From the NCBI GenBank assembly GCA_029975295.1, contig JARKPK010000132.1, positions 1 to 57,263 on the forward strand: a stretch of DNA of 57,263 bases, written 5' to 3'. Below the pieces are notes generated by a model. That model was given only the letters and a program-made list of their open reading frames with translations, had not been told where the DNA came from and did not search any database. Shown here one piece after another: positions 1-7,800 of the stretch. The position numbers were made by a program, and so were the translations under genes. Source of the DNA: Thermoguttaceae bacterium. GTDB lineage: Bacteria; Planctomycetota; Planctomycetia; Pirellulales; Thermoguttaceae. Positions within the stretch are counted from its first letter, which is position 1; each line of letters begins with the position of its first letter.

Positions 1-972
1 GGCCCACTGGTAGATTTCCCTCAGCAGTTCATCGAGCGTGCGGCAGCGGTGGTTGCGAGTGATTGTTTCGTGGAGATGCCACCACACCCGTTCGATGGGG
101 TTTGTCTCCGGGGCGTATTTGGGGAGGAAGTGCAACTCGATCCGCCCCTGCCATCGGGCCAAGTACTCGCGCACCGCCCGGCAGTTGTGAAACTTGGCGT
201 TGTCGCAAATCACGTGAATCTTGCGAAACTGGCGAAACCGGCGGCGAAGATCGTCCAGGTGCGCCAAGAACAGTTGGCTGTCGCGACGCGTGCCGGGCGA
301 CGAGAGCAACAGCGTGCCCGTCCGCCAGTGCAACGAACCGGCCAAGTGCCGCTTCTCGTTGTTGCCCGGCGTGACCACCTCGGCCTGCTCGCCGCGAGGC
401 ATCCACTGGCAGCCGATCTTCGGGTTCAAATGCACGTCCACTTCGTCTTGAAAGACGACCGTTTCGTCGTCGGGCAACTCGGCCAGCAACTGCTGCAACT
501 GCCGCAATTTCCCCTCGTACTGCGGGTCTTTCGGGCCAACCACCGGACGCGGCCGACGCCAGACGAACTCCATCCGATGCAGCCCGCGGCGAACCGTTTC
601 GGCACTGAGGCGAACGCCTTCCCGCTCCCGCAGCAGCAGGGCCAGCACGGCGCACGTCCAGCGGCTGCGGAAGAAACCGAAATCTCGCGGCGTGAAGTGC
701 AACAGCCATCGCACCACCACGATCAACCAGTAGGCCACCGTGAAGGGCCGTTCTTCTCTGCCCAGCACGCGGGCCACGCCGCCGGCCGCAAAGTCCTTTT
801 TCACCGCACGCACCAGCGTGGGGCTGGCGAAGACCGCCTCGGCGATGGCGCGATACGACCATCCGTCGGCCAGAAGCAGCAGCACCACGGCCCGTCGCGC
901 CACCCGCGCCTCGCGGAACGCCTTCAGCAGGGCCTTGCGTTCCTCGGCAGAAAGTTGAATACTACCGTCCAT
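1..972 (-). CDS. IS630-family transposase, 3' end cut by window edge
   Basis: This is a DDE transposase of the IS630/Tc1 superfamily, which cuts and pastes its own insertion sequence. The minus-strand reading from the ATG at 972 is open for 324 codons and runs off the window, so the C-terminus is missing. An N-terminal helix-turn-helix region (MDGSIQLSAEERKALL onwards) is followed by the RNase H-like catalytic core. The core shows FQDEVDVHLNPK (first Asp), VICDNAKFH (second Asp) and APETNPIERVWW (Glu of the DDE triad, with the NPIE block typical of IS630). The core looks intact, so the copy may be functional. It abuts the toxin cassette array on the right, where mobile elements often drive rearrangement. 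No terminal inverted repeat could be fixed by eye between 973 and 1130. The family call is firm. Confidence 0.9.
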   Translation of the reverse strand, partial: MDGSIQLSAEERKALLKAFREARVARRAVVLLLLADGWSYRAIAEAVFASPTLVRAVKKDFAAGGVARVLGREERPFTVAYWLIVVVRWLLHFTPRDFGFFRSRWTCAVLALLLREREGVRLSAETVRRGLHRMEFVWRRPRPVVGPKDPQYEGKLRQLQQLLAELPDDETVVFQDEVDVHLNPKIGCQWMPRGEQAEVVTPGNNEKRHLAGSLHWRTGTLLLSSPGTRRDSQLFLAHLDDLRRRFRQFRKIHVICDNAKFHNCRAVREYLARWQGRIELHFLPKYAPETNPIERVWWHLHETITRNHRCRTLDELLREIYQWA

Positions 973-1130
973 GGCTTGGTCTCCGGGGTCAGTTGTTGCA
1001 TGACACTCACACCAACAACAACTACCTTAGAGCCAAGCCTGTTCTCATTTCCAGAGGGATTTTGCGGCAAACTTCCCGGTCGACAAACCTCCCCGCCCAG
1101 CGCTACGCTCGCACCGTGGAGCTATTTAAT

Positions 1131-1295
1131 ATGGCACAATTCAAAGCAGGGCTTTATAAGAAAGAAGTGCTCGATGCGATGACGCGCGTCCAGAATATTC
1201 GTGCGAATCTTCAAATTCTTCGAAATCTTGGGTATTCCGAGGAGGTCATTAAAACGATCCGCCGCCGAGTGCTTGAATTCGCGCGTCGTTTATGA
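1131..1295 (+). pseudogene. Possible C-terminal tail of an interrupted toxin (54 codons)
   Basis: This is a short reading frame of lower GC than its surroundings. It starts at an ATG after an AT-rich stretch and ends 27 bases before the GTG start of a likely immunity gene. The peptide (MAQFKAGLYKKEVLDAMTR and onward) is basic and helical, with no motif I recognise. In this array every other immunity gene is directly preceded by a toxin C-terminus, so by position this is best read as the surviving tail of a toxin whose front was lost near the IS630 element. The frame is also open upstream to about 993, through DNA that may belong to the insertion-sequence end. It could instead be a short independent gene. 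The function call is inference from context only. Confidence 0.35.
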
Positions 1296-1322
1296 TTTGC
1301 GAATTTTATTGGGAGGCATGTT

Positions 1323-1904
1323 GTGTCTTCACAAATCGTCTTGCCTGACGACTTCCTTGCTGTTGTTCGAAGCGGTGTGTTGAACTTGGTTGATGGCATT
1401 CGGCTCTCCGATATCCGATGGATGACTCCGGTGCAGATCGCGTCGTTCGATCGTCCTCCTTTTCTTTCCGATCGCCTCATTCCGTTTGCGCTTACGGCCG
1501 GGCGGTCGAGGTACGGTTGGTGGAGGGAAAGCGAAAGTTGCACGTGCAAGTTCGTCGTGTTCTCGCCTCGCGATTGCGATGAGGCAATGATCTATGCACC
1601 AGACTTTAGCGCCTTCTTATATCGGAGCATCTTAGAGGACTTGGTCGATTGTTGGGGAAGTTGGCTCGACGACGATTCTCGCGTGGATGCGATTGTTGAG
1701 ATGGCTCGTCGGAATGTAGCTCTTGCTTCGCCTTTTTTGCCGGTGGCATGGGCGCGTACATTGGGTGAAGTCGTGTCGCGTACGCCTCGTTGCAGTGCAA
1801 CGGGGAGCATGACTTGGCTTGACTCGGCAGAAGCGCGCGACCTGATACTAAAGCACTTCGGGGACTTTGCGATTGACACATCGATCATTCAGCATCACGA
1901 ATAG
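1323..1904 (+). CDS. Probable SUKH (SMI1/KNR4-like) immunity protein
   Basis: This is a 193-residue soluble protein with a GTG start at 1323 and a good ribosome binding site (GGGAGG) a few bases upstream. The pattern LIPFALTAGRSRYGWW, then FVVFSPRD, then IYAPDFSAFL resembles the core of SMI1/KNR4 (SUKH) proteins, where a 'PFA...G' loop is followed by a short strand and a final 'sF.eFL' helix. SUKH proteins are common immunity proteins of contact-dependent and polymorphic toxins; they bind the cognate nuclease in the cytoplasm. The gene directly follows a toxin-tail remnant and precedes a HINT-toxin cassette, which fits that role. Its GC content is visibly lower than the housekeeping genes, a sign of transfer. 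The family assignment is by pattern only and should be treated as tentative. Confidence 0.5.
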   Translation: MSSQIVLPDDFLAVVRSGVLNLVDGIRLSDIRWMTPVQIASFDRPPFLSDRLIPFALTAGRSRYGWWRESESCTCKFVVFSPRDCDEAMIYAPDFSAFLYRSILEDLVDCWGSWLDDDSRVDAIVEMARRNVALASPFLPVAWARTLGEVVSRTPRCSATGSMTWLDSAEARDLILKHFGDFAIDTSIIQHHE

Positions 1905-1971
1905 GTGGAAATGGCGGCGTTGGGCGGTCGCCGGGCGGTCGGTGTAAACGTTGGTCGAATAGTGTAGCGCT

Positions 1972-2105
1972 GGGCGATGGTGGTGGGCAGCCGGCGGGTG
2001 GTGCTCGACGCGCCGGTGGCGGTCTATAATCTCGAAGTCGCCGGCGCGCACACCTACTTCGTCGAAGACGGCCTGGGCCGCCAAACCCCACTGTGGGTGC
2101 ATAAT
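1972..2105 (+). repeat. HINT 3'-segment direct repeat, copy 1
   Basis: About 134 bases encoding the last roughly 43 residues of a HINT domain, from MVVGSRRV to LWVHN. It is nearly identical to 3209-3342 (offset exactly 1237 bases, only a few substitutions around 2030-2040). The first part recurs again near 4741-4793. It sits immediately before a toxin domain and probably acts as the homology arm for exchanging toxin tails. Confidence 0.85.
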
Positions 2106-2393
2106 AATTGCGCCGGGCAGCTTCATCATGCCATTTCCAAGAGAGTGTTCCGCGAGTTACAGGACCATCCGAACTTGGCCGGCAAATATGCCTTGCGGGA
2201 TTCGCGATTCGTGACGCGGGCCGTATCGTTGGAGGCTCATCGGGGATACCAGGATTGGCATCGGCTGTTGGACGACGAGGTTGTCGCATGGCTGCGTAGA
2301 AACCAGAAAGCGACCGTCCGCAAATTCGAGAAATGGCTTGTGTGGCGCTATCAGCAACCGGATCTTCGTGCCCGGTTCCCGGATGGGCTCTGA
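1977..2393 (+). CDS. Orphan HINT fragment fused to SitA6-like HNH/AHH nuclease toxin
   Basis: The 138-residue reading frame has two parts. Residues 1-43 are the end of a HINT autoprocessing domain (AVYNLEVAGAHTYFVEDGLG then WVHN), which in full-length proteins cleaves to release the downstream toxin. Residues 45-138 form a small toxin with His50-His51 (QLHHAISK), GYQDWHRLLDDEV at about 90-102, and a C-terminal block WLVWRYQQPDLRARFPDGL. This pattern resembles the C-terminal toxin of Myxococcus SitA6-type lipoproteins and the HNH/Endonuclease VII-fold AHH/LHH nucleases. An in-frame stop lies just before 1977 and there is no ribosome binding site, so this looks like a silent cassette needing fusion to an upstream carrier. 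The double-CXXCG immunity gene starts 17 bases after its stop. Confidence 0.72.
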   Translation: MVVGSRRVVLDAPVAVYNLEVAGAHTYFVEDGLGRQTPLWVHNNCAGQLHHAISKRVFRELQDHPNLAGKYALRDSRFVTRAVSLEAHRGYQDWHRLLDDEVVAWLRRNQKATVRKFEKWLVWRYQQPDLRARFPDGL

Positions 2394-2410
2394 ACGGAAA
2401 GGACAAAGAA

Positions 2411-3061
2411 ATGGCTTTCTACGTTGTCGAGAAAGACGAGAGTGATGCGCCGGATTCGGCGAGCGCAGATTTTATCCGAGGCGAGAAGACCCAGTCGGGC
2501 GACGCGGCGCGTTGTGCTCGGTGCGGCGACTTTATCAGTATGAAGCAATGGCTGCCGCCGTTCCGCGTGGAGATCGAGTGCTGGGGGAGAAAATATCCGG
2601 ACGTGATTGCCGAGGGGCAGAACATGCTGGTTTCGGCGCGATTTCAGACGCTTTGGCGGGAGGAGGGCCTGGTGGGGCTGAGTGAGTTCCATCCGGTGGA
2701 GATCGTCAAGGTTCGGCGGAAGCGAAAGTTGCGCGGCGAGTTGCCGACGTATTTGCTGACGCGAGTGCCGACAAGCCGGACAACGCTGGACTTCAAGGCC
2801 TCCGGTCTCGAATGGGAAGACCCGCCGCAATGCACGGAGTGTTATGGCGCTCTGATCAAACGGTGGAAACGGGTTGTGGTGGATGAAAAGACGTGGGCGG
2901 GCGAAGATTTGTTCGTTGCGCGTGGGTTTCCTGGCTCGGTTTTAGCTTCGGAGCGATTCAAGCAGTTCTGCGAGCGTCATCAGATCGGCAATGCCCGTTT
3001 GATTCCTGCGGAGGAGTACGGGCGCGATTTTTATCCTTGGGAGCGCGAAGCGTCGGGTTGA
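2411..3061 (+). CDS. Double-CXXCG motif protein, SitI6-like immunity protein
   Basis: This 216-residue cytoplasmic protein starts at the ATG at 2411, preceded by an AAAGGAC-type ribosome binding site. It carries two cysteine pairs: CARCG at residues 35-39 and CTECYG at 141-146, the second having Tyr where the usual CXXCG has Gly. Together they probably form one zinc site. This architecture is that of the double-CXXCG family (SitI6), known as the immunity protein of the SitA6 toxin in Myxococcus. The gene sits 17 bases downstream of a toxin with SitA6-like C-terminal motifs, so toxin and immunity identifications support each other. Its expected role is to neutralise that nuclease in the cytoplasm. 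A longer reading frame begins at 2333 inside the toxin gene, but the start at 2411 is far better supported. Confidence 0.75.
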   Translation: MAFYVVEKDESDAPDSASADFIRGEKTQSGDAARCARCGDFISMKQWLPPFRVEIECWGRKYPDVIAEGQNMLVSARFQTLWREEGLVGLSEFHPVEIVKVRRKRKLRGELPTYLLTRVPTSRTTLDFKASGLEWEDPPQCTECYGALIKRWKRVVVDEKTWAGEDLFVARGFPGSVLASERFKQFCERHQIGNARLIPAEEYGRDFYPWEREASG

Positions 3062-3186
3062 GCAACGGACTGAGCGTTGGCCGGGTTGGCGGTTGAGCGA
3101 GCTTTGGCGAGCTTGGAAGCACAAGCCGCTGAAGACCTTCTCTGGCCGCGGCCCGGTGGCTGATCGTCGCCGACACGGGGCAGGTG

Positions 3187-3678
3187 ATGTTGACGGCCGC
3201 GGGCGGCCGGGCGATGGTGGTGGGCAGCCGGCGGGTGGTGCTCGACGCGCCGGTGGCGGTCTACAATATCGAGGTCGCCGGCGCGCACACCTACTTCGTC
3301 GAAGACGGCCTGGGCCGCCAAACCCCACTGTGGGTGCATAACGACTGCGGCGAAAAGCTGCGCAAGGCGGCGGCAAAGGTCCACGGCAACTCGCTTGCCT
3401 ACGTCGGCCAGACGCATGTTTACGTCATTCGGGGACCGAAGGGCACGCACAAGGTCGGACAGAGCATGCAGGGAGTGCGCGTTCGTGATGGCGTTTCCAT
3501 TCGCGGTGAAGCTCAGGCGCGGGCCTTGGCGCGTCAGACAGGTCAGCCGTACCGCTCTAAAATCCTCAAGACGTTCCCCGACAAAGCGTCGGCGCGCGAA
3601 TACGAGACTCGCCTGATCGAACGATACCGAAGGATGTTCGGCGACAAGACTCTTCCGGGAAACAAGACGAACCGATAG
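3187..3678 (+). CDS. Orphan HINT fragment fused to GIY-YIG-like nuclease toxin
   Basis: This 163-residue protein has residues 1-52 matching the end of a HINT domain (LTAAGGRAMVVGSRRV, AHTYFVEDGLG, WVHN). It is followed by a toxin of about 110 residues. The toxin has VYVIRGPKGTHKVGQS at about 78-93 (a GIY-YIG-type pair of strands), RGEAQARALARQTG, a Glu in SAREYETRLIERYRR and a terminal LPGNKTNR block. These are hallmarks of GIY-YIG-fold endonuclease toxins carried by Rhs and other polymorphic toxins. A possible start at 3187 has a purine-rich GGGGCAGG upstream, so a truncated product might be translated, but the N-terminal delivery part is absent. The HINT segment is almost identical to that at 1972-2105. 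The immunity gene begins 9 bases after the stop. Confidence 0.7.
   Translation: MLTAAGGRAMVVGSRRVVLDAPVAVYNIEVAGAHTYFVEDGLGRQTPLWVHNDCGEKLRKAAAKVHGNSLAYVGQTHVYVIRGPKGTHKVGQSMQGVRVRDGVSIRGEAQARALARQTGQPYRSKILKTFPDKASAREYETRLIERYRRMFGDKTLPGNKTNR
3209..3342 (+). repeat. HINT 3'-segment direct repeat, copy 2
   Basis: Direct repeat of 1972-2105 with only a few substitutions, ending at the WVHN codons. Upstream homology continues here (GACGGCCGCGGGCGGCC) and is shared with the third copy near 4741-4793 but not with copy 1. The sequence diverges completely after the HINT end, where the toxin begins. Confidence 0.85.
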
Positions 3679-3686
3679 GTGGTGAA

Positions 3687-4103
3687 GTGGCGCACGACCG
3701 CAAACTCGTACTGGGTGGTGCATCGCTTACGGAGGCGCGATGCAACCGATATGACATTAGCGTAATGGGCGAGATTATGGACGAGATGGAGCGGTTGATG
3801 ATTGAGACAGGCTATTTGGATAACGCGCCGTTCAAATGGGTCGGACTGATTCTCCGATATGGTCTAAAGAACGAAGACGAGCCGCATTATCAACGGATTA
3901 ACAAGAAATATGGTGATCTTCCGGTAGCAATCGAACTAGACACCAATGAGTTGCGAAATGCTAGCCGGGAAGAGCTGAAGGAGATCTTTACCATCGCGAC
4001 TCTCAAGGTATTGGTTCATGTTGCGCGCAAGTACGGGCTTCCCGGCGAGAGGTTTGCGGAGATGCTTCGTGCCCGTTTGGCGGGGCGAAATGATGGCTCG
4101 TGA
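3687..4103 (+). CDS. Probable Imm39-like immunity protein
   Basis: This 138-residue soluble protein starts at GTG 3687, 9 bases after the toxin stop, with a purine-rich AGGTGGTGA ribosome binding site overlapping that stop region. The segments VMGEIMDEMERLM, YLDNAPFKWVGLILRYGLK, YGDLPVAIELDTNEL and LKVLVHVARKYGLP match my recollection of the Imm39 family of immunity proteins; this is recognition by pattern, not by search. Base composition is lower in GC than neighbouring genes, suggesting horizontal gain together with the GIY-YIG toxin. The role expected from position is cytoplasmic neutralisation of that nuclease. The immunity role from context is more certain than the exact family. Confidence 0.6.
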   Translation: MAHDRKLVLGGASLTEARCNRYDISVMGEIMDEMERLMIETGYLDNAPFKWVGLILRYGLKNEDEPHYQRINKKYGDLPVAIELDTNELRNASREELKEIFTIATLKVLVHVARKYGLPGERFAEMLRARLAGRNDGS

Positions 4104-4284
4104 AAGGCCTTGGTTTACCGAACCTTTCGGACGCGTGAACTGAGGGGGCGTTTCGGCAGGTAAGGCCGCCAGCTGACCCTTCGATCGAATAGGGGAAACT
4201 CCCGTAGAAACGGCGTCGGAAAAATGGGGCAAGCCTTTCCGACACGCTGGGCTGAGCGACCTGCTGGCCCTCGGGCAGCTTTTT

Positions 4285-4875
4285 ATGCCGTTGGCGGGCT
4301 ACGGGCTGAAAAAGCTGGGCGTGCTGGGCAAACCGCATTGCTTCGTCGCCGGCACGCAGGTGGTGGTGGGGCGCGACTCGGACGGCAGCTACATCACCCG
4401 GTCGATCGAGGAGATCGAAGAGGGCGACCTGATCCTTGCCCGCGACCAGTTCTCGGCCGAGTCGCCGGTCGAACTGTGCCGGGTGGCCCGCGTGTACGTC
4501 AGCCACACCGACACGCTGCGGGTGATCGTGCTTCGCGACGCCTCGGGCAACTTCTTGCGGAAAACGGCGATGCCTGGGGTGGAGTGCATGCGACCTGGGG
4601 GCCCAAATGGCGACGGTCTTCGACCGTCGCCGCATTGCTTCAGGCAGTGACGGCTTGCGGCGATCACCACCACGGACGAGCATCCGTTTTGGGTGGATCG
4701 GTTCGGCTGGGTCGAGGCGGGCGACTTGCAGTTGGGGCAGGTGGTGTTGACGGCCGCGGGCGGCCGAGCGATGGTGGTGGGCAGCCGGCGGGTTGGTGGG
4801 CGGTTGCAGTGGGGGCTCGTGCCGCGTGGGGCGGCAGCCGAGATCATGCGATCGCTTACTGACGGGTCAGGATGA
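4285..4875 (+). pseudogene. Broken HINT domain with internal insertion
   Basis: This frame keeps the start of a HINT/intein-like domain: KPHCFVAGTQVVVG with the catalytic Cys, then RSIEEIEEGDLILARD and DTLRVIVLRDASGN. An interruption of about 100 bases follows and brings a stop at 4648-4650. After it, the same reading frame resumes with ITTTDEHPFWVDRFGWVEAG and LTAAGGRAMVVGSRRV, the first part of the repeat seen at 1972 and 3209. Homology then breaks off at about 4793, before the AVYN...WVHN end, so no toxin follows. In-frame sequence is open upstream only to a stop at 4174, so the N-terminal carrier is missing too. This is a dead remnant. It is, however, the only copy in the window with the front half of the HINT domain. 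Confidence 0.75.
4554..4660. mobile_element. Small insertion (about 100 bp) with perfect hairpin inside HINT pseudogene
   Basis: Between the DASGN and ITTTDEHPFW codons of the HINT remnant lies extra DNA bounded by the heptamer CTTGCGG at 4554-4560 and 4654-4660, exactly 100 bases apart. It contains a perfect 10-bp stem with a 3-base loop (4609-4618 paired with 4622-4631, GGCGACGGTC). The duplication and palindrome suggest a REP-like or miniature mobile element. The 100-base step is not a multiple of three, so simple excision would not restore the frame, and the element boundaries are uncertain. Confidence 0.4.
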
Positions 4876-7800
4876 ACGGCTCGAACAGACCGTAACCGAT
4901 GGTGTCGTACTTGTGGCCGGGGGGCGGTCCGAGCCGATCACCTTGACGGAACGCATGCGGCCATGCCGAGCCGCGTAGTGGGCCGGCATGGTGGGGACCG
5001 AAAGTGTTCTTCAGTGTGCCGACGATCGTTACGGTGATCACGTTCTCGCCGGGCTGAATCCACTTGGTCACGTCGCAGATCCATGGTTGCCAGGCCACGT
5101 ACCCGGCGTGGCGGCCGTTGACGGCCACGCGGGCGACGCTGCCGTACCACGACGGCAATCGCACACAGTAGCTGCCGGCGGGCTTCGGGCCGACATCGAA
5201 TCGCCGGCTGTACGCCACCGCGCCGCCATAGAAGGGATGGCCCTGAACGTTCCAACCGGCTCTCGCCATGCCGCTCGAATCGAGCAAGTACGCCGCGCGG
5301 CGATTATGGATGGTCCCTGCGGCCAGCTCACTGGACACTCGGGCAATGCGCGCGCCTTCGATCGGAATGATTCGCCCCCCTTCATCCTCTGCGAAGAACC
5401 TTACCTCGCTCAGGCCCACGAAGGCATTGTCTTGGCCGGGCTTTTCCGCGGGATAGACCGTGCCGTTGTGATTCGAAAGGATGTCGAACTTAATGAACCG
5501 CACAGCCGTCGCTTTTGCCGAGAGCGTTTGCGGGAATCGCGGGGCGACCGTGGGACCGGAGGAGCCGCTTTGAGCCTGATCTAGCTCGAACGTGCCGACT
5601 TCGCGGTAGGAGTCGTCGTTGCCGGTCGCGGAAGCGAGAACCTTGAGGCCCTTAACGCCCCGTTGCGTGAAGTTCACCTCGTTGTAGTTCCAAACCTTGA
5701 TTGCGGCCAGGTTGCGTTCCGCGCCGAGGTCGAAGACCAGTTCTGGATCACCATCGTCTGCCGCCTTGCTCGAATTATTCCGGCGGTAGCCGACGCCCGC
5801 GCTTAGCCACATCGTGCCGTCGGGCGCTGTACCATGGGCTTCGGTTTGGGGGATCAGGGTCAACGGTTCGGGCGGTATGATGACGAATCCGCTTCCGACG
5901 GGCTTCAATGAGAAGTCGCCGAGCACATAGGCCGGCTCCAACTCGTGGTAGATGGTGAATGGCTTAGCCTTGATCGTCACGACGTTCGCGCCGGGCTTTG
6001 CTGCGCCGGCCAGTTCGATTCGTCCGAACGACTTGTCGAGCCACCAGTCGCCCGGTGTTGCCTTGACCGGCTTGCCGTTGCATGTGACTGAGTAGAGGTC
6101 GGGCCGTTCGATGACAATTGCCAAGTCCGCCGGTGGATCGCCCTCGATGGTGAATCGGTACGCGGCCTCAAAGCCGCTCTCGGCCGGAAACGCTTTTGTG
6201 ATGTACTCGTCGCGCAACTGCACGGCGCTGTCCCAAGGGTTGCGCTCTAGGCCGTTGGCCCGGAAGGCCATTTGATTGGCGTGATAGAAATGAATTCCCT
6301 TCTCGCTTTTCCCGCCGGCAGAGAGATCGACGTAGTCGATCGTGAGCACGTTCGGCCCCAAGCGGCGAATCTCCAAGTCGCCCGAAGGCGGAATCGTCGC
6401 AGCTTGGGCGGGGGCGGGGGATTTGGGGTTCTCCGAGCCATTCGGTGTGTTCGCCAAGAACAGCAGGAGACTTCCGCACGGCGCCAGTGTGAAGTCGATC
6501 TTCAGGCCGTTCGCGGTCTTCTCGACTGGACAGGGTGCAATCGTGCCATTGAGAGGATTCCACTGTTCGGCGGCCGCCGCAACGCAGGTTACGGAGCCTG
6601 TCGTTGTTTGGTCGATCGAGGTGTTGGCAAGAAACAGGATTTGGCCGTCTTCCAGTTGGCGGCGGTGGTGGAGCAGCATGCCGCCTTGATGTCGCAAGTC
6701 GAGGCCGGGCGTGCCGACTTTGAGCAAGATCGCGGGCAACTCGGCGGCGTCGATCCGTTTCCATCCCGGGTTTTCCGCCGCATTGCCGACCGCCTGCGAC
6801 GGTTTTCCATCGACCAACGACGGCGGCTGGCCGCAGCAAAGCACTTGGCCGCCTCGCCGGGCGAAGTCGGCAAGCAGCTCGGCCGTGCGGGAGTTGAGGT
6901 TCTCCGCATGAGGCGGAAGCACGACAACGCGATAACGTTGCTGGCCGACAACAAGCACGGCCATACCGGGATCGCCATCTTGCTGCCGCATGTCGGCCGC
7001 GCTCCCGTGACGGGCGATGATGTCTTCACATCCCAAGTCGAATTCCACTTGTGCTTTCTCCAGGTCGGTTACCAGCTTCTGGAAGCTTGTTCCGATCTGG
7101 GTGAGCTGCGTCTTGTTCGGCTGATACATCCAGGCGGTGGTGGTTGGCTCGAGTACGAGAACAGGATTGACCTGTTTACCGGATGAAAGAGCCGCCGACA
7201 GCCGAGCGAAGTAGCCGGCCATGACATGGTAGTCATCCCACCATGGCGTGTGATAAGAGAACGATTGCGGATGGTCGCGTTTTCGGGCCCCTCGGATCGT
7301 GACGTAGCTGAGGTGCTCGTCCAGTGTGTTCACGCCCAGCACGTAGAGCCAGTCGCCGATTCGCTTCATGTCTTCGAAACGAAGGTCCCATCCGCCCGCG
7401 CCATAAGCTTCGCAAAGCGTGCGCGTCCGGCCGAGCTGGTTGGCCGCGCTGGCGAGTTCTTTGACGGCGCGGATATTGCCGAACTGGGCGTTGACGTTCT
7501 CGCTGTAGTTGTTCATCAGCGTGTCGATGGCGGGCCGTTGGTGCCATGCGTACATCGCCATGTTGTCCGGCCCGTAGCTTGCGCCCGGCCAACCATGCTC
7601 AAAGTAGTGACCGGTGAATTCCAGACCGTTCGCTTCACACCAGTCGTGGCAGGGCTTGGCCCAGTGCTCAATGAACTGCTCTAAGAGAACCTGATGATAG
7701 TTGTGCCGGACCTTTTTCCAGTCGCCCAGGGGACGCACGAGCGCCGGCAAATGGTCTTCCATCGCGTAGCCCCAGCGCTTGCGGAACTCGTCGCTCAGAT

